Positions 51,586 to 60,923 are shown, counted from the stretch's first letter. The stretch: DNA of 64,000 nt from Dinoroseobacter sp049801095 (GCF_049801095.1 NZ_JBNAGH010000001.1:1054001-1118000), one strand, 5' to 3'. Translations and numbers: made by a program. Notes: generated by a model not told the origin, from the letters alone.

Positions 51586-51597
51586 GCCCAAAGACAA

Positions 51598-51626
51598 AGG
51601 CGCGCCCCGTGGGACGCGCCTTTTAT
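51598..51626. terminator. Terminator between the I9-like gene and trcR
   Basis: Stem aaaggcgcgcccc/ggacgcgcctttt, imperfect at the loop, with a T run on the plus side and A run on the minus flank. It serves two convergent genes. Confidence 0.75.
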
Positions 51627-51645
51627 CGCTCGCAGGCGCCTGGGA

Positions 51646-52398
51646 TCAGGGTTGCTCGTCCTCATCATCCGAGCTGTCGGGCAGATTGAAGAGGCTGTCC
51701 GCATCCACGAGGGTGCTCTTGTCTTCTTCCTCGTCGTCATCCCCGCCCAGCAGGGTGAAGCTTTCGAGCCCCGAAATGGCCGTGGGCATGCGCGGCTCCG
51801 GCTCCATCTCAAGCGACTGCTCGGTGGAGACAAGCTTGCGCCGCTCATCATCGCTCATCAGCTCGCCGTCACGGGCCTTCTTGGCGGCGGCCTTCTGGAC
51901 GGCCGCGTCCAGCTCGGACTGCTTGCAGAGCCCCAAAGCCACCGGATCGATGGGCTGGATGTTCTGGATGTTCCAATGGGTCCGCTCGCGGATCGCCTGG
52001 ATCGTGGGCTTGGTCGTGCCGACAAGCTTGGAGATCTGACCATCGCTCAGCTCCGGGTGGAACTTCACCAGCCACAGGATCGAGGCCGGGCGGTCCTGCC
52101 GCTTGGAGAGCGGCGTGTAGCGCGGGCCCCGGCGCTTTTCCTCGCCCGTGGCGGCGGGGTTGTATTTCAGCTTGAGCTTGTAGGTCGGGTCCTTCTCGCC
52201 GCGTTCGATCTCGATCTGGTCGAGCTGATTGTTCGCGATCGGGTCAAACCCTTTCACGCCCGTGGCCACATCGCCGTCGGCAATGCCCTGCACCTCGAGT
52301 TCATGGAGCTCGCAGAAATCGGCGATCTGCTTGAAGCTCAGCGTCGTGTTGTCGACCAGCCAGACCGCGGTCGCCTTCGTCATCAATGGTTTTGCCAT
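51646..52398 (-). CDS. trcR: Cell-cycle transcriptional regulator TrcR (DUF1013)
   Basis: 250 aa. N-terminal DUF1013 block MTKATAVWLVDNTTLSFKQI, then a helix-turn-helix-like ELSDGQISKLVGTTKPTIQA, and an acidic C-terminal tail (DDDEEEDKSTLVDAD, DSSDDEDEQP). The family is confined to Alphaproteobacteria and linked to RNA polymerase and cell-cycle control. The ATG at 52398 has GGAG at 9 nt; an ATG three codons upstream abuts the ribosome-binding site. Confidence 0.9.
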   Translation of the reverse strand: MAKPLMTKATAVWLVDNTTLSFKQIADFCELHELEVQGIADGDVATGVKGFDPIANNQLDQIEIERGEKDPTYKLKLKYNPAATGEEKRRGPRYTPLSKRQDRPASILWLVKFHPELSDGQISKLVGTTKPTIQAIRERTHWNIQNIQPIDPVALGLCKQSELDAAVQKAAAKKARDGELMSDDERRKLVSTEQSLEMEPEPRMPTAISGLESFTLLGGDDDEEEDKSTLVDADSLFNLPDSSDDEDEQP

Positions 52399-52517
52399 TG
52401 CGTGCATCTCCTCAAATCCTGGGCCGGTCGAGGGCCGCAGACATACCTTCCCCCGCGCCGGAAACCGGCGGCACCGAGCTTGGTGCGGGTTCTCGCTTTG
52501 GGGGAACTTGCCGGGTA

Positions 52518-52523
52518 TATAGT
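52518..52523 (+). promoter_or_regulatory. Candidate -10 of the RNase T2 gene
   Basis: TATAGT, 28 nt before the ATG; the matching -35 is poor (GCTTTG at 17 bp). Confidence 0.3.
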
Positions 52524-52551
52524 GTGGGAACCACTGTGAGGGAAGCCCGAA

Positions 52552-53211
52552 ATGCGTCCATGCCCCCGCGTCCTAACGCTTTGGATCGGCCTGTTGCTGG
52601 GCGCGCTCAGTCCGGCGAGTGCCCATGCAGATGGGGAACCCGCGGGCGCGTTCGACTATTATGTCCTCGCACTCAGCTGGTCGCCAAACTGGTGCGTGCG
52701 CGAGGGGGATGCCCGCAACGCCCCCGAATGCGCCCCGGGGGAGGCGCGCGGCTGGACGCTCCACGGGCTCTGGCCGCAGTTTGAACGCGGTTGGCCAAGC
52801 TATTGCCGCACCTCCGCTCGGGATCCGTCCCGTCGGATGACCGGATCCATGACCGACATCATGGGATCGAGCGGGCTGGCCTGGCATCAGTGGAAGAAAC
52901 ACGGGCGCTGTTCCGGGCTGTCGGCGGAGGCTTATTTCGACACATCCCGCGCGGCTTACGGCCAGGTCGCCCGGCCCGAGATCCTGCGCAAGCTCGACCG
53001 GGAGGTTGCCCTGCCCGCCTCCGTAATCGAAGAAGCCTTCCTCCGGGAGAACGCCGATCTGCAGCCCGACATGATCACCATCACCTGCCGGGATCGCCGC
53101 ATCCAGGAAGCGCGGATCTGCCTGACCAAGGACCTGACCCTTCGGCGCTGCGGAGCGGATGTTTTGCGCGAGTGTCAGCTCGACGATGCATTGTTCGCAC
53201 CCCTGAGATAA
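52552..53211 (+). CDS. Ribonuclease T2 family protein, exported
   Basis: 219 aa. A signal peptide (about residues 1-26) precedes the T2 fold: DYYVLALSWSPNWC, CAS I WTLHGLWPQF with catalytic His, and CAS II WHQWKKHGRC with catalytic His and Lys. CAS II has Gln where many family members have Glu (HEWxKHG). It degrades single-stranded RNA via 2',3'-cyclic phosphates, probably in the periplasm. Divergent from trcR. Confidence 0.88.
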   Translation: MRPCPRVLTLWIGLLLGALSPASAHADGEPAGAFDYYVLALSWSPNWCVREGDARNAPECAPGEARGWTLHGLWPQFERGWPSYCRTSARDPSRRMTGSMTDIMGSSGLAWHQWKKHGRCSGLSAEAYFDTSRAAYGQVARPEILRKLDREVALPASVIEEAFLRENADLQPDMITITCRDRRIQEARICLTKDLTLRRCGADVLRECQLDDALFAPLR

Positions 53212-53398
53212 TGCGCCGCAGATGAGGGTCTTTATGGGATGATTCGCGGATAAAGCCTGATGAGCCTCCCGCTACAGTCAAGTATTTGCTTAATTTTTCA
53301 ATAAAATCGCGAGTAATTGCCGATTTTATGTTCACTTTGTAAAAACCATGTTAAAATAGGACCTTGTAACCCCTGTGAGTAAACGAGGTGCCCCACCC
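53212..53398. other. AT-rich upstream region of the VPLPA gene
   Basis: 187 bp, markedly AT-richer than its surroundings between about 53275 and 53360; it contains TTAAAAT near 53350 as a possible -10. The base composition suggests a recently acquired or strongly melted promoter region. Confidence 0.4.
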
Positions 53399-54076
53399 AT
53401 GACACGCTCTCTTGCCATCGGCCTTTGTGTCGCAGCAGCGGCCATTGCCGCGCCGCTCGCGGCGACGGCCACGACCTACAATATCAACAGCATTGTTCAG
53501 ACGATCGGAACCGCGGATCCCTATCCGAACGGATTTGGCAGCTCGGTCTTTCACGACCAGACAGCGGGCCAGATGTCCGGCGGCGTCACCGACACGCTGA
53601 GCCTTGCGATCCCGTCCATTGCAGCGCCCAATCTCTGGGACAGCGCGACGGGCGATATCGGCTTCACCTTTGCTCTCGCCGGCGGCGGATCCGGGACCGC
53701 GACGGGGACACTCAACCTGACGGGCACCGCGACCAGCTCCATCGGATATCAGAGCCTTGCCGGGACGATCGATTTCGCGTTCAGCGCGGACAGCATCTTT
53801 GGCGCGACGACCCAGACCTTCATCTTTGCGGATACGTTCCACAATCCCGAAGCCAATGGCACGGATCTGACCCAGATCAGCCTCTGGGGCGATCTTGGCA
53901 ACTACAACTCCGCCGATTGCGGCACGGGCGGATCGGCCACCTGCATCGGCATCGACCTCCGCCTCGGGATCAAAGAGCAGGAACCGCTGGTGATCCCGAC
54001 GGTTCCCCTCCCTGCACCGGCCCTGCTTTTGCTGGCTGGACTTGGCGGCCTGGGGCTGATGCGCCGCAAGGCCTGA
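53399..54076 (+). CDS. Exported protein with VPLPA-CTERM sorting signal (third)
   Basis: 225 aa. Signal peptide (MTRSLAIGLCVAAAAIAAPL), a beta-rich, Gly/Thr-rich middle, a Cys pair (SADCGTGGSATCIGID) and the tail VPLPAPALLLLAGLGGLGLM ending in RRKA, the canonical VPLPA sorting signal. The ATG at 53399 opens the signal peptide; a GTG eight codons upstream was rejected. No lipoprotein paralogue lies beside this copy. Confidence 0.83.
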   Translation: MTRSLAIGLCVAAAAIAAPLAATATTYNINSIVQTIGTADPYPNGFGSSVFHDQTAGQMSGGVTDTLSLAIPSIAAPNLWDSATGDIGFTFALAGGGSGTATGTLNLTGTATSSIGYQSLAGTIDFAFSADSIFGATTQTFIFADTFHNPEANGTDLTQISLWGDLGNYNSADCGTGGSATCIGIDLRLGIKEQEPLVIPTVPLPAPALLLLAGLGGLGLMRRKA

Positions 54077-54113
54077 CCCCGGACCACCCACCCAAGGTCG
54101 CGGCGGAGCCTGG

Positions 54114-55670
54114 TTACCCCTCCGCTGCGACCTGATCTCTCAGCACGCGCCGCAGGATCTTGCCCGAGGCCGATTTCGGCACCGCCTCGACAAAAGCGAC
54201 CTTCGCGAGCTGTTTGTAATGGGCCAGATGGGCGTCCATATGGGCAGTCACATCCGCTTCGCTCAGATCCTCCTGAACCTTCACGACAAAGGCCATGGGG
54301 CGCTCGCCCGCCTCCGCATCGGGGATGCCGATCACAGCCGCGTCGCTGATCCCGTCATGGCTGAGCAGCACGGCCTCCAGCTCTGCCGGGGCCACCTGAA
54401 AGCCCTTCACCTTGATCAGCTCCTTCACCCGGTCGGTGATGAAGAGGTTTCCGCCCTCATCAAACCGCCCCACATCGCCCGTGCGCAACCACCCCTCGGG
54501 CAGAAGCGTCTCCGCCGTGGCATCGGGCCGGTTGAGGTAACCGAGCATGATCTGGGGCCCGCGCACCCAGAGCTCCCCTTCCGCGCCCTCGGGCACATCC
54601 TCGCCACTCTCCGCCGCCACGATCCGGCATTCCGTGGCCCCGAGGGTCTGCCCCACGGATCCGGGCACATTCCGCCCCTGGGGCGTGATATGCGAGACCG
54701 GGCTCATCTCGGTCATGCCATAGGCCTGTACCATCTCGCAGCCGAGGCGCGCGGCCACGGCATCGGCCACATCTCCGCCGAGTGGTGCTGCGCCGGAGAC
54801 GATGTATTCCAGACTGGACAGGTCGTACTGATCCACCATCGGATGCTTGGCAAGCGCCAGCGCCACGGGCGGCGCGATGTAGAGCTTGCGCGGCTTATGC
54901 GTCTGACAGAGCGACAGGAACTGCTCGAGATCAAAACGCGGCATGGTCACCACCGCCGCCCCGCGCGCGAGATAGAGGTTCATCAGAACCGTCATTCCGT
55001 AGATGTGAAAGAAGGGCAGAAAGCCGAGGGTCACATCACCGGGCTGGATATCGATGATATCCACGCATTGATCCACATTCACCACGAGGTTGCGATGGCT
55101 GAGCATCACCCCCTTGGGCAGTCCCGTCGTGCCCGAGGAATAGGGCAAAACCACCGGATCCTTTTCCAGATCCACCGGCACCTGCGCGGCCAGGGGCGGT
55201 CCGAACAGCCCGTCAAGCCCACCGTCGCCTGACACGCCGATCATCACGACCTCTGCCACACCCGCGGCCTGCGCAGCCGACGCGGCCAACTCGGCAAAGG
55301 GCGGTACGGTGATCAGCATCCGCGCACCACTATCGCGGAGCTGATGGGCGGCTTCCTCAGCGGTGTAGGTCGGGTTGAGCGTGGTGACCGTAGCACCCGC
55401 AAAGGCCACCCCGTGAAAGGCCGTGGCATAATCCGCCACATTGGGCGCCATGATGGCGATGACATCCCCGGGTCCGATCCCGCGCGCGTGGAGTCCACCA
55501 GCGAGGGCGCGAATGCGCCCTTCCAACGCGACACCGCTCATGACAGTCCCACTCGGACCGTCGATCATCGCAGGTCCCGACCCGGACAGGGCAAGCCCCT
55601 CGAACAAAGCTTCAGTGATCGAGACGTCCCGCAAGGGCGTGTCCCTGTAGCCACTTTTGTAGATGGTCAT
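54114..55670 (-). CDS. Acyl-CoA synthetase (AMP-forming, 4CL-like)
   Basis: 518 aa ANL enzyme that activates a carboxylic acid as acyl-AMP and then acyl-CoA. AMP-binding LPYSSGTTGLPKGVMLSHRN, YGMTEMSPVSH, GWLRTGDVGRFDEGG, and the catalytic Lys in PKSASGKILRRVLRD. Closest in style to 4-coumarate/medium-chain fatty acid CoA ligases; substrate not predictable. It lies 58 nt after the tetR gene on the same strand, so they probably form one unit. Confidence 0.9.
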   Translation of the reverse strand: MTIYKSGYRDTPLRDVSITEALFEGLALSGSGPAMIDGPSGTVMSGVALEGRIRALAGGLHARGIGPGDVIAIMAPNVADYATAFHGVAFAGATVTTLNPTYTAEEAAHQLRDSGARMLITVPPFAELAASAAQAAGVAEVVMIGVSGDGGLDGLFGPPLAAQVPVDLEKDPVVLPYSSGTTGLPKGVMLSHRNLVVNVDQCVDIIDIQPGDVTLGFLPFFHIYGMTVLMNLYLARGAAVVTMPRFDLEQFLSLCQTHKPRKLYIAPPVALALAKHPMVDQYDLSSLEYIVSGAAPLGGDVADAVAARLGCEMVQAYGMTEMSPVSHITPQGRNVPGSVGQTLGATECRIVAAESGEDVPEGAEGELWVRGPQIMLGYLNRPDATAETLLPEGWLRTGDVGRFDEGGNLFITDRVKELIKVKGFQVAPAELEAVLLSHDGISDAAVIGIPDAEAGERPMAFVVKVQEDLSEADVTAHMDAHLAHYKQLAKVAFVEAVPKSASGKILRRVLRDQVAAEG

Positions 55671-55728
55671 GTTCTCTCCTCCCGCGTCGAGCCTATCAGG
55701 CTTTGACGCCGAAGCGAGAAAGATCCGC

Positions 55729-56334
55729 CTAGCGCCCGGTCAGCAAGCGGCGCGTGGCATCCGCCACCAGCTCCTCGACCGGGGTCTGCATCTTGGCAAA
55801 CTCCGCCTTGCCGTCGATGCGCAGGAAGGACATGCCATGGACAAAGGTCCAGAGCGGGAAAGACGCCTTCAGCACGTCCTCATCCACCTCGGTCTTGCCG
55901 AGATAGGCCGCCACCTGCAGGAGCAGACCCGCGTAGCAGGACTGCCCGGCCTCCTCGAGGTCGTCGCGCTTGTAATCCTCGGAAAACATCATCCGGAATA
56001 CTCCGGGATGGGCCTCGGCGAAGGCCACATAGGAGACACCAGAGGCGATGATCCCTTCGACCGAGCCATGGGGAAAGGGCGACGCCGCCGCATGCAGGCG
56101 CTCGGTCATCTCGGTCATTCCCTCCAGGATCACCGCGGCCAGCATGTCGGTCTTGTCGGAAAAGTGGCGATAGGGCGCGGCGGTCGAGACCCCGGCCCGG
56201 CGACACGCCTCGGAGACAGAGAACCCCTCGGGCCCCTTTTCCTCGACCAGTTCGCGAGTCGCGGTGACAAGCTGCTGGCGGAGGTCCCCGTGATGGTACC
56301 CCGCTTTTCCGGTCACCTTGGTTGCCTGTTTCAC
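55729..56334 (-). CDS. TetR/AcrR-family repressor (WHG-domain type)
   Basis: 201 aa. N-terminal TetR HTH begins YHHGDLRQQLVTATRELVEE with recognition region RRAGVSTAAPYRHFSDK. The C-terminal part contains LWTFVHGMSFLR, the WHG-domain signature of this TetR group. The start is GTG with AAGG about 10 nt upstream. It is divergent from the RND pump, with palindromes between, so it probably represses the pump and its own acyl-CoA ligase operon in response to a lipophilic ligand. Confidence 0.88.
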   Translation of the reverse strand: MKQATKVTGKAGYHHGDLRQQLVTATRELVEEKGPEGFSVSEACRRAGVSTAAPYRHFSDKTDMLAAVILEGMTEMTERLHAAASPFPHGSVEGIIASGVSYVAFAEAHPGVFRMMFSEDYKRDDLEEAGQSCYAGLLLQVAAYLGKTEVDEDVLKASFPLWTFVHGMSFLRIDGKAEFAKMQTPVEELVADATRRLLTGR

Positions 56335-56405
56335 GTGCGATCTGCCTTGTTTTCCAAGCGCATCCGCGCCTGAGCGCGATCTTTGCCGCGCAAGAGGAGA
56401 ATTAA

Positions 56406-56422
56406 TGTTAGACTTTCTAACA
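56406..56422. promoter_or_regulatory. TetR operator 1
   Basis: Perfect palindrome TGTTAGA-CTT-TCTAACA between divergent tetR and pump genes. Confidence 0.75.
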
Positions 56423-56445
56423 CTGGCGCTCTACATAGGGTCGAT

Positions 56446-56460
56446 GTAAGACGTTCTAAC
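56446..56460. promoter_or_regulatory. TetR operator 2
   Basis: GTAAGA-CGT-TCTAAC, one mismatch from the half-sites of operator 1, 40 bp away centre to centre. It overlaps a possible tetR -35 (TTAGAA on the minus strand). Confidence 0.6.
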
Positions 56461-56491
56461 TTCTTTCTCGCCCATCCGCAAGGAGCCCGCC

Positions 56492-57658
56492 ATGCCCATC
56501 ACGCCGCCTCCCGCTTCGAACGACGCGCCCCCGCCCTCTCTGTTGCGCAGGGCACTGCGCCGCCTGGGCATTCTGACCGGGACCGGGTTGACCATCGGGC
56601 TGGCCGTGGGGCTGGTCGTGACCGGCTCGGGGCTGATTGCGGCGCGGGCCGCCGGGGATAGCGCCCCGCATCAGGACGCGGTGCTGCCGGTGCAAGTCGC
56701 GCCCCTGGTGGTTCAGGACAGCTATGCGGTCACCGCCGCCTTCACCGGACAGGTGGAAGCGGCCCGCAGCGCGGATCTGGGTTTTGAGACCGGCGGCACC
56801 CTGGCGGAGGTGCTGGTGGATGAAGGCGACCGGGTGGCCGAGGGCGATGTGCTGGCACGGCTCGACATTCGCAGCCTGCAGGCGGAACGCGCGGCGCAAT
56901 CCGCAGCCCGCGATGCAGCTGTCGCCCGCCGGGATCTCGCCAAGCTGACCGCTGAGCGGCAGCAGCGTCTCGCGGCCTCGGATTTCTCCTCGACCCAGCG
57001 CGCGGACGAGGCGCGGTTCCGGCTGGCCGAGGCCGAGGCCGAGATCGCCCGGATCGATGCGACGCTCATGACCATCGACATCGCCCTCACGAAATCGGAG
57101 ATCACCGCGCCCTTCGCAGGAACGGTCGCCGACCGGCTGCGCGACGAAGGTGCTCGGCTCGGCAGTGGCAGCCCGGTCCTTCGGCTGGAGGAAACCGATG
57201 CACCCCATCTGCGCGTGGGTCTGCCCGATGCGCTGGCCAGCGCCCTGCCCCCTGCGACCGAAGTCTCCGTGACCCTGCCGCGCGGCACCGGAACGGCCCG
57301 GCTCGACCGGCTGCGCCCGGATCTGGATCCGGCCACCCGCACCCGCGCCGTGCTCTTCACTTTGGACCAGCCCGCGCCCTCCGGCACGTTGGTCACGCTG
57401 GAGCTAGACCGCGACGTGCCCGGCACCGGGGCCTGGGTGCCGCTCTCGGCCCTCAGCGAAGGGATCCAGGGCCTCTGGACGCTTTATCTGCTGGATGACA
57501 CGAACATCCTGCGCCGGGAATCAGTCGAGGTTCTGCACGCCACAGGCAGCCGCGCCTTCGTCGCCGGCGCCTTCCCCCATGGCGCGCGCTACGTGCCCGC
57601 AGGGGCGCATCGCGTCGCCCCGGGCCAGCGCGTCACCCCCATCGCGGCGGAGGGCTGA
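56492..57658 (+). CDS. RND efflux pump periplasmic adaptor
   Basis: 388 aa membrane-fusion protein. One N-terminal membrane anchor (about residues 28-52), then the lipoyl/barrel-sandwich halves (VEAARSADLGFETGGTLAEV; ITAPFAGTVADRLRDEG) around a coiled-coil hairpin, and beta-barrel and membrane-proximal domains. It links the RND permease to an outer-membrane channel. It ends 3 nt before the permease GTG. Confidence 0.9.
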   Translation: MPITPPPASNDAPPPSLLRRALRRLGILTGTGLTIGLAVGLVVTGSGLIAARAAGDSAPHQDAVLPVQVAPLVVQDSYAVTAAFTGQVEAARSADLGFETGGTLAEVLVDEGDRVAEGDVLARLDIRSLQAERAAQSAARDAAVARRDLAKLTAERQQRLAASDFSSTQRADEARFRLAEAEAEIARIDATLMTIDIALTKSEITAPFAGTVADRLRDEGARLGSGSPVLRLEETDAPHLRVGLPDALASALPPATEVSVTLPRGTGTARLDRLRPDLDPATRTRAVLFTLDQPAPSGTLVTLELDRDVPGTGAWVPLSALSEGIQGLWTLYLLDDTNILRRESVEVLHATGSRAFVAGAFPHGARYVPAGAHRVAPGQRVTPIAAEG

Positions 57659-57661
57659 TCC

Positions 57662-60600
57662 GTGTTCACCCTCCCCTTCCGCAACCCCCGGCTGGTAATC
57701 CTCGCCCTTCTGGTGATTATCTCTGCCGGCGCCTCGGCCTTCCTGTCCCTGGGGCGGCAGGAAGACCCGACCATCACCAATCTGAACGCCACCATCACCA
57801 CCCTCTATCCCGGGGCCGAGCCCAGCCGGATCGAAGCGCTGATCTCGCAACCCCTCGAGGAAGAGATGCGCACCCTGGCGGATATGAACACCATCTCCTC
57901 GACTTCGGCGACAGGGATCTCGGTCATCAGCCTTGAGCTGAACGAGACCACGGACCCCGCCAAGATCGAAGAGATCTGGTCCAAGGCCCGCGATGGTGTC
58001 ACGGATGTGGCCCGCACCTTCCCCAGCGGCGCGCTCCCGCCCGAGTTTGACAGCGACGGCATCGCCGCCTTCGGCGCGATCTTCGCGGTCAAGCCCAGCG
58101 CCGGGGCGGCAAACCCCGCCGTCCTCGCCCGCACTGCCGAAGAGTTGGCCGAACGCCTGCGCAACGTCCCCGGCACCAAAAGCGTCGAGAGCTTTGGCAC
58201 CCCCGAAGAAGAAGTGCTCGTCACTCTGGACCCCGCCCGCATCGCGGCGCTGGGCCTCACGCCCGAGGCGATCTCCGCCGCCGTGCAACGGGCCGATGCC
58301 AAGGTGCAATCCGGACGGCTGGTGAGCGGCAGCACCGATATCCTGCTGGATGTGCAGGGCGATATCGAGGCGCTGGACCGCCTGCGCCAGATCGTTCTGG
58401 TCACCGGCAGCGCCGGGCAGGTCACCCGTCTGGGCGACGTGGCCGAGGTCTCGCGCACGCCCCGCACGCCCGCCGCCGCCATGGCGCTGGTCGATGGCCA
58501 GGATGCGGTCCTGCTGGGCGTGCAGGCGAATGAAGGCTTGCAGATCGATGTCTGGATGGGCTGGGTGCAGGACGAGGTGGCGAGTTTCGAGGCGCTGCTG
58601 CCGCGCTCCCTCGTGGTCGAACAGCTCTTTGACCAGGCCATCTATACGGCGGACCGCCTGACCGAAGTAGCCGTGAACATGGCCATCGGTGTCGGCCTCG
58701 TGGTGCTCGTTCTGCTGGTCACGCTGGGCGTGCGCGCCGCGCTGATCGTGGCGGCGGTGCTGCCGCTGGTGAGCCTCGCGACCATCGCCTCCATGAACTT
58801 CATCGGCCTGCCGATCCACCAGATGAGCGTGACCGGCCTGATCGTGGCGCTCGGGCTTCTGGTGGATGCGGCCATTGTGATGACAGACGACATCCGCCAA
58901 CGCCTTGCCAAGGGCAACACACGACTTGAGGCCGTAGACACGGCGATCCGGCGTCTGGCCGCGCCGCTCTTGGCCTCGACCGTGACCACGGCGCTGAGTT
59001 TCGTGCCGATGATCCTGCTGCCCGGCGGGGCCGGAGACTTCGTGGGCGCGATCGCCATCGCCGTGGTGCTGATGCTGGTCTGGTCCTTCGTCATCGCCCT
59101 GACCATCACCCCGGCCCTTGCCGGCTGGCTCCTGCCCGAGGGCGGGCGCGGCGCGGGGCTGGTCGCTGGCCTGCCTGGACGCGTGTTTCACGCCAGCCTG
59201 CGCTGGTCGGTCAACAACCCGGTCCGCTCCGTCGCGCTGGCGCTTGTCCTGCCTGTGATGGGCTTTGTCAGCTTCCCGACCCTGACCGCGCAGTTCTTCC
59301 CCGGCGTCGACCGCGATCAGTTCCATATCGAAGTGGATCTGGCCAAGGGCACGGCCCTGTCCGAAACCCATGACCTTGTGGAGGCCATGGATGCGGATCT
59401 GCGCGCCACGGATGGGATCACCCGGGTGGCCTGGACCCTCGGGGAAAGCGCCCCGGCCTTTTACTACAACATCGTTGGCACGCGGCAGGGCGAGCCCAGC
59501 TTCGCCCAGGCGCTGATCACGACCAGCTCACCCGATGCAACCGCGGCCCTGCTGGAGCCTCTGCAGACCCGACTGACCGAGGCCTATCCCGAAGCCCGCA
59601 TCCTTGTGCGCGGCCTCGTGCAGGGCCCGCCCGTGGACGCACCGGTGGAATTCCGGCTTGAGGGCCCGACGCTGGAAGTGCTGCGCGCTGAGGGCGAGCG
59701 CCTGCGCGCCATCTTGCTCGGTGTCGAAGGGATCACCACGGTGCGTGCCAGCTATGAGGGCGGCGCGCCCAAAGTGCAGGTCGATGTGGACGAGGCAGCA
59801 GCCCAGCTCGCCGGGCTCAGCCTCGCCGATGTGGCGCGGCAATTGCAGACCGGCCTGGATGGTGTGACCGGCGGGTCCCTGATCGAGGCCTCCGAACAGC
59901 TCCCCGTGCGGGTGCAGCTGGGGGCGGGAACGCGGGACGATCTGGAGCGGATTTCACAGATGCTCATCGTACCACCACCGGGGACTGGCCGTCAGAGCCA
60001 GACCCTGCCCGCGTTCCCCCTCTCCGCCATTGCCGAGATCGCGCTCGTGCCCTCCGACAGCCCCATCGCGCGGCGCGACGGCACCCGGGTGAACACGGTC
60101 CAGGCCTTCATCGCCCCGGACCTGCTGCCGCAAGAGGCGCTGGTGCGCGCGCAAGCGGCCATCAGTGCCGCTGGCTTCGCCCTGCCCGCCGGGTACGATC
60201 TGGCGATTGGCGGGGATGCGGACGCGCGCAACGACACGGTGACCCGACTGATGGCCCCGCTCGGGCTGATCGTGACCCTGTCGCTCGCCACCATCGTACT
60301 GACCTTCGGCTCCTTCCGACTCTCGGCGGTGACCATGGTCGTGGCGGTGCTCTCGGCCGGGCTCAGCATCCTTTCCCTTGCGGTCTTCCAATACCCGTTC
60401 GGGATCACGGCAATCATCGGGGTGATCGGCTCCATCGGGGTGTCGATCAACGCGGCGATCATCATCCTGACCGGCCTGCAGCAGGATGAGGCCGCCGCCG
60501 CCGGGGATCGCGACGCCATGGCCCAGGTTGTCATGAATGGCTCGCGGCACATCATCTCGACGACGCTGACCACCTTTGGCGGCTTCTTGCCCCTGATCCT

Positions 60601-60793
60601 CGCGGGTGGCGGGTTCTGGCCCCCCTTCGCCATGGCTGTGGCGGGCGGCGTGCTGCTGTCGACGGTGGTGAGTTTCTACTTCACCCCTCCGCTCTTTGCG
60701 CTGGTGCGTCCCCGCAAACCCAAAGCGGCCTCGGAGGCCGAGGCCGCGGACACGCCCCGCCATCCGGTGTCGCTGAAAATCGCGGCGGAATAG
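57662..60793 (+). CDS. RND-family efflux permease
   Basis: 1043 aa, twelve-helix HAE1-like transporter with two large periplasmic loops (residues about 35-330 and 560-860). Starts with GTG. In TM4 the motif is GLLVDAAIVMTDD: one of the two AcrB proton-relay Asp is Ala. In TM11 IGVSINAAIII replaces the AcrB segment with Lys940. Translocation energetics may thus differ from AcrB. No outer-membrane factor gene is adjacent. Confidence 0.9.
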   Translation: MFTLPFRNPRLVILALLVIISAGASAFLSLGRQEDPTITNLNATITTLYPGAEPSRIEALISQPLEEEMRTLADMNTISSTSATGISVISLELNETTDPAKIEEIWSKARDGVTDVARTFPSGALPPEFDSDGIAAFGAIFAVKPSAGAANPAVLARTAEELAERLRNVPGTKSVESFGTPEEEVLVTLDPARIAALGLTPEAISAAVQRADAKVQSGRLVSGSTDILLDVQGDIEALDRLRQIVLVTGSAGQVTRLGDVAEVSRTPRTPAAAMALVDGQDAVLLGVQANEGLQIDVWMGWVQDEVASFEALLPRSLVVEQLFDQAIYTADRLTEVAVNMAIGVGLVVLVLLVTLGVRAALIVAAVLPLVSLATIASMNFIGLPIHQMSVTGLIVALGLLVDAAIVMTDDIRQRLAKGNTRLEAVDTAIRRLAAPLLASTVTTALSFVPMILLPGGAGDFVGAIAIAVVLMLVWSFVIALTITPALAGWLLPEGGRGAGLVAGLPGRVFHASLRWSVNNPVRSVALALVLPVMGFVSFPTLTAQFFPGVDRDQFHIEVDLAKGTALSETHDLVEAMDADLRATDGITRVAWTLGESAPAFYYNIVGTRQGEPSFAQALITTSSPDATAALLEPLQTRLTEAYPEARILVRGLVQGPPVDAPVEFRLEGPTLEVLRAEGERLRAILLGVEGITTVRASYEGGAPKVQVDVDEAAAQLAGLSLADVARQLQTGLDGVTGGSLIEASEQLPVRVQLGAGTRDDLERISQMLIVPPPGTGRQSQTLPAFPLSAIAEIALVPSDSPIARRDGTRVNTVQAFIAPDLLPQEALVRAQAAISAAGFALPAGYDLAIGGDADARNDTVTRLMAPLGLIVTLSLATIVLTFGSFRLSAVTMVVAVLSAGLSILSLAVFQYPFGITAIIGVIGSIGVSINAAIIILTGLQQDEAAAAGDRDAMAQVVMNGSRHIISTTLTTFGGFLPLILAGGGFWPPFAMAVAGGVLLSTVVSFYFTPPLFALVRPRKPKAASEAEAADTPRHPVSLKIAAE

Positions 60794-60804
60794 CCACAAT
60801 CCCC

Positions 60805-60832
60805 CTGTCCGCGACCTCCGGGCCGCGGACAG
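60805..60832 (+). other. Hairpin after the RND permease gene
   Basis: Perfect 9-bp stem CTGTCCGCG/CGCGGACAG with a 10-nt loop, 12 nt past the stop. It lacks a T run, so it is only a possible Rho-linked or weak terminator. Confidence 0.4.
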
Positions 60833-60923
60833 CGCCGGGGTCTTGCACCATCCGGTTTCCTTAAGTCTCTAAATATCCCCGCCGGAGGCTCCCGCAGGCG
60901 CGACCCGCGCCACCGCCAAGAGT

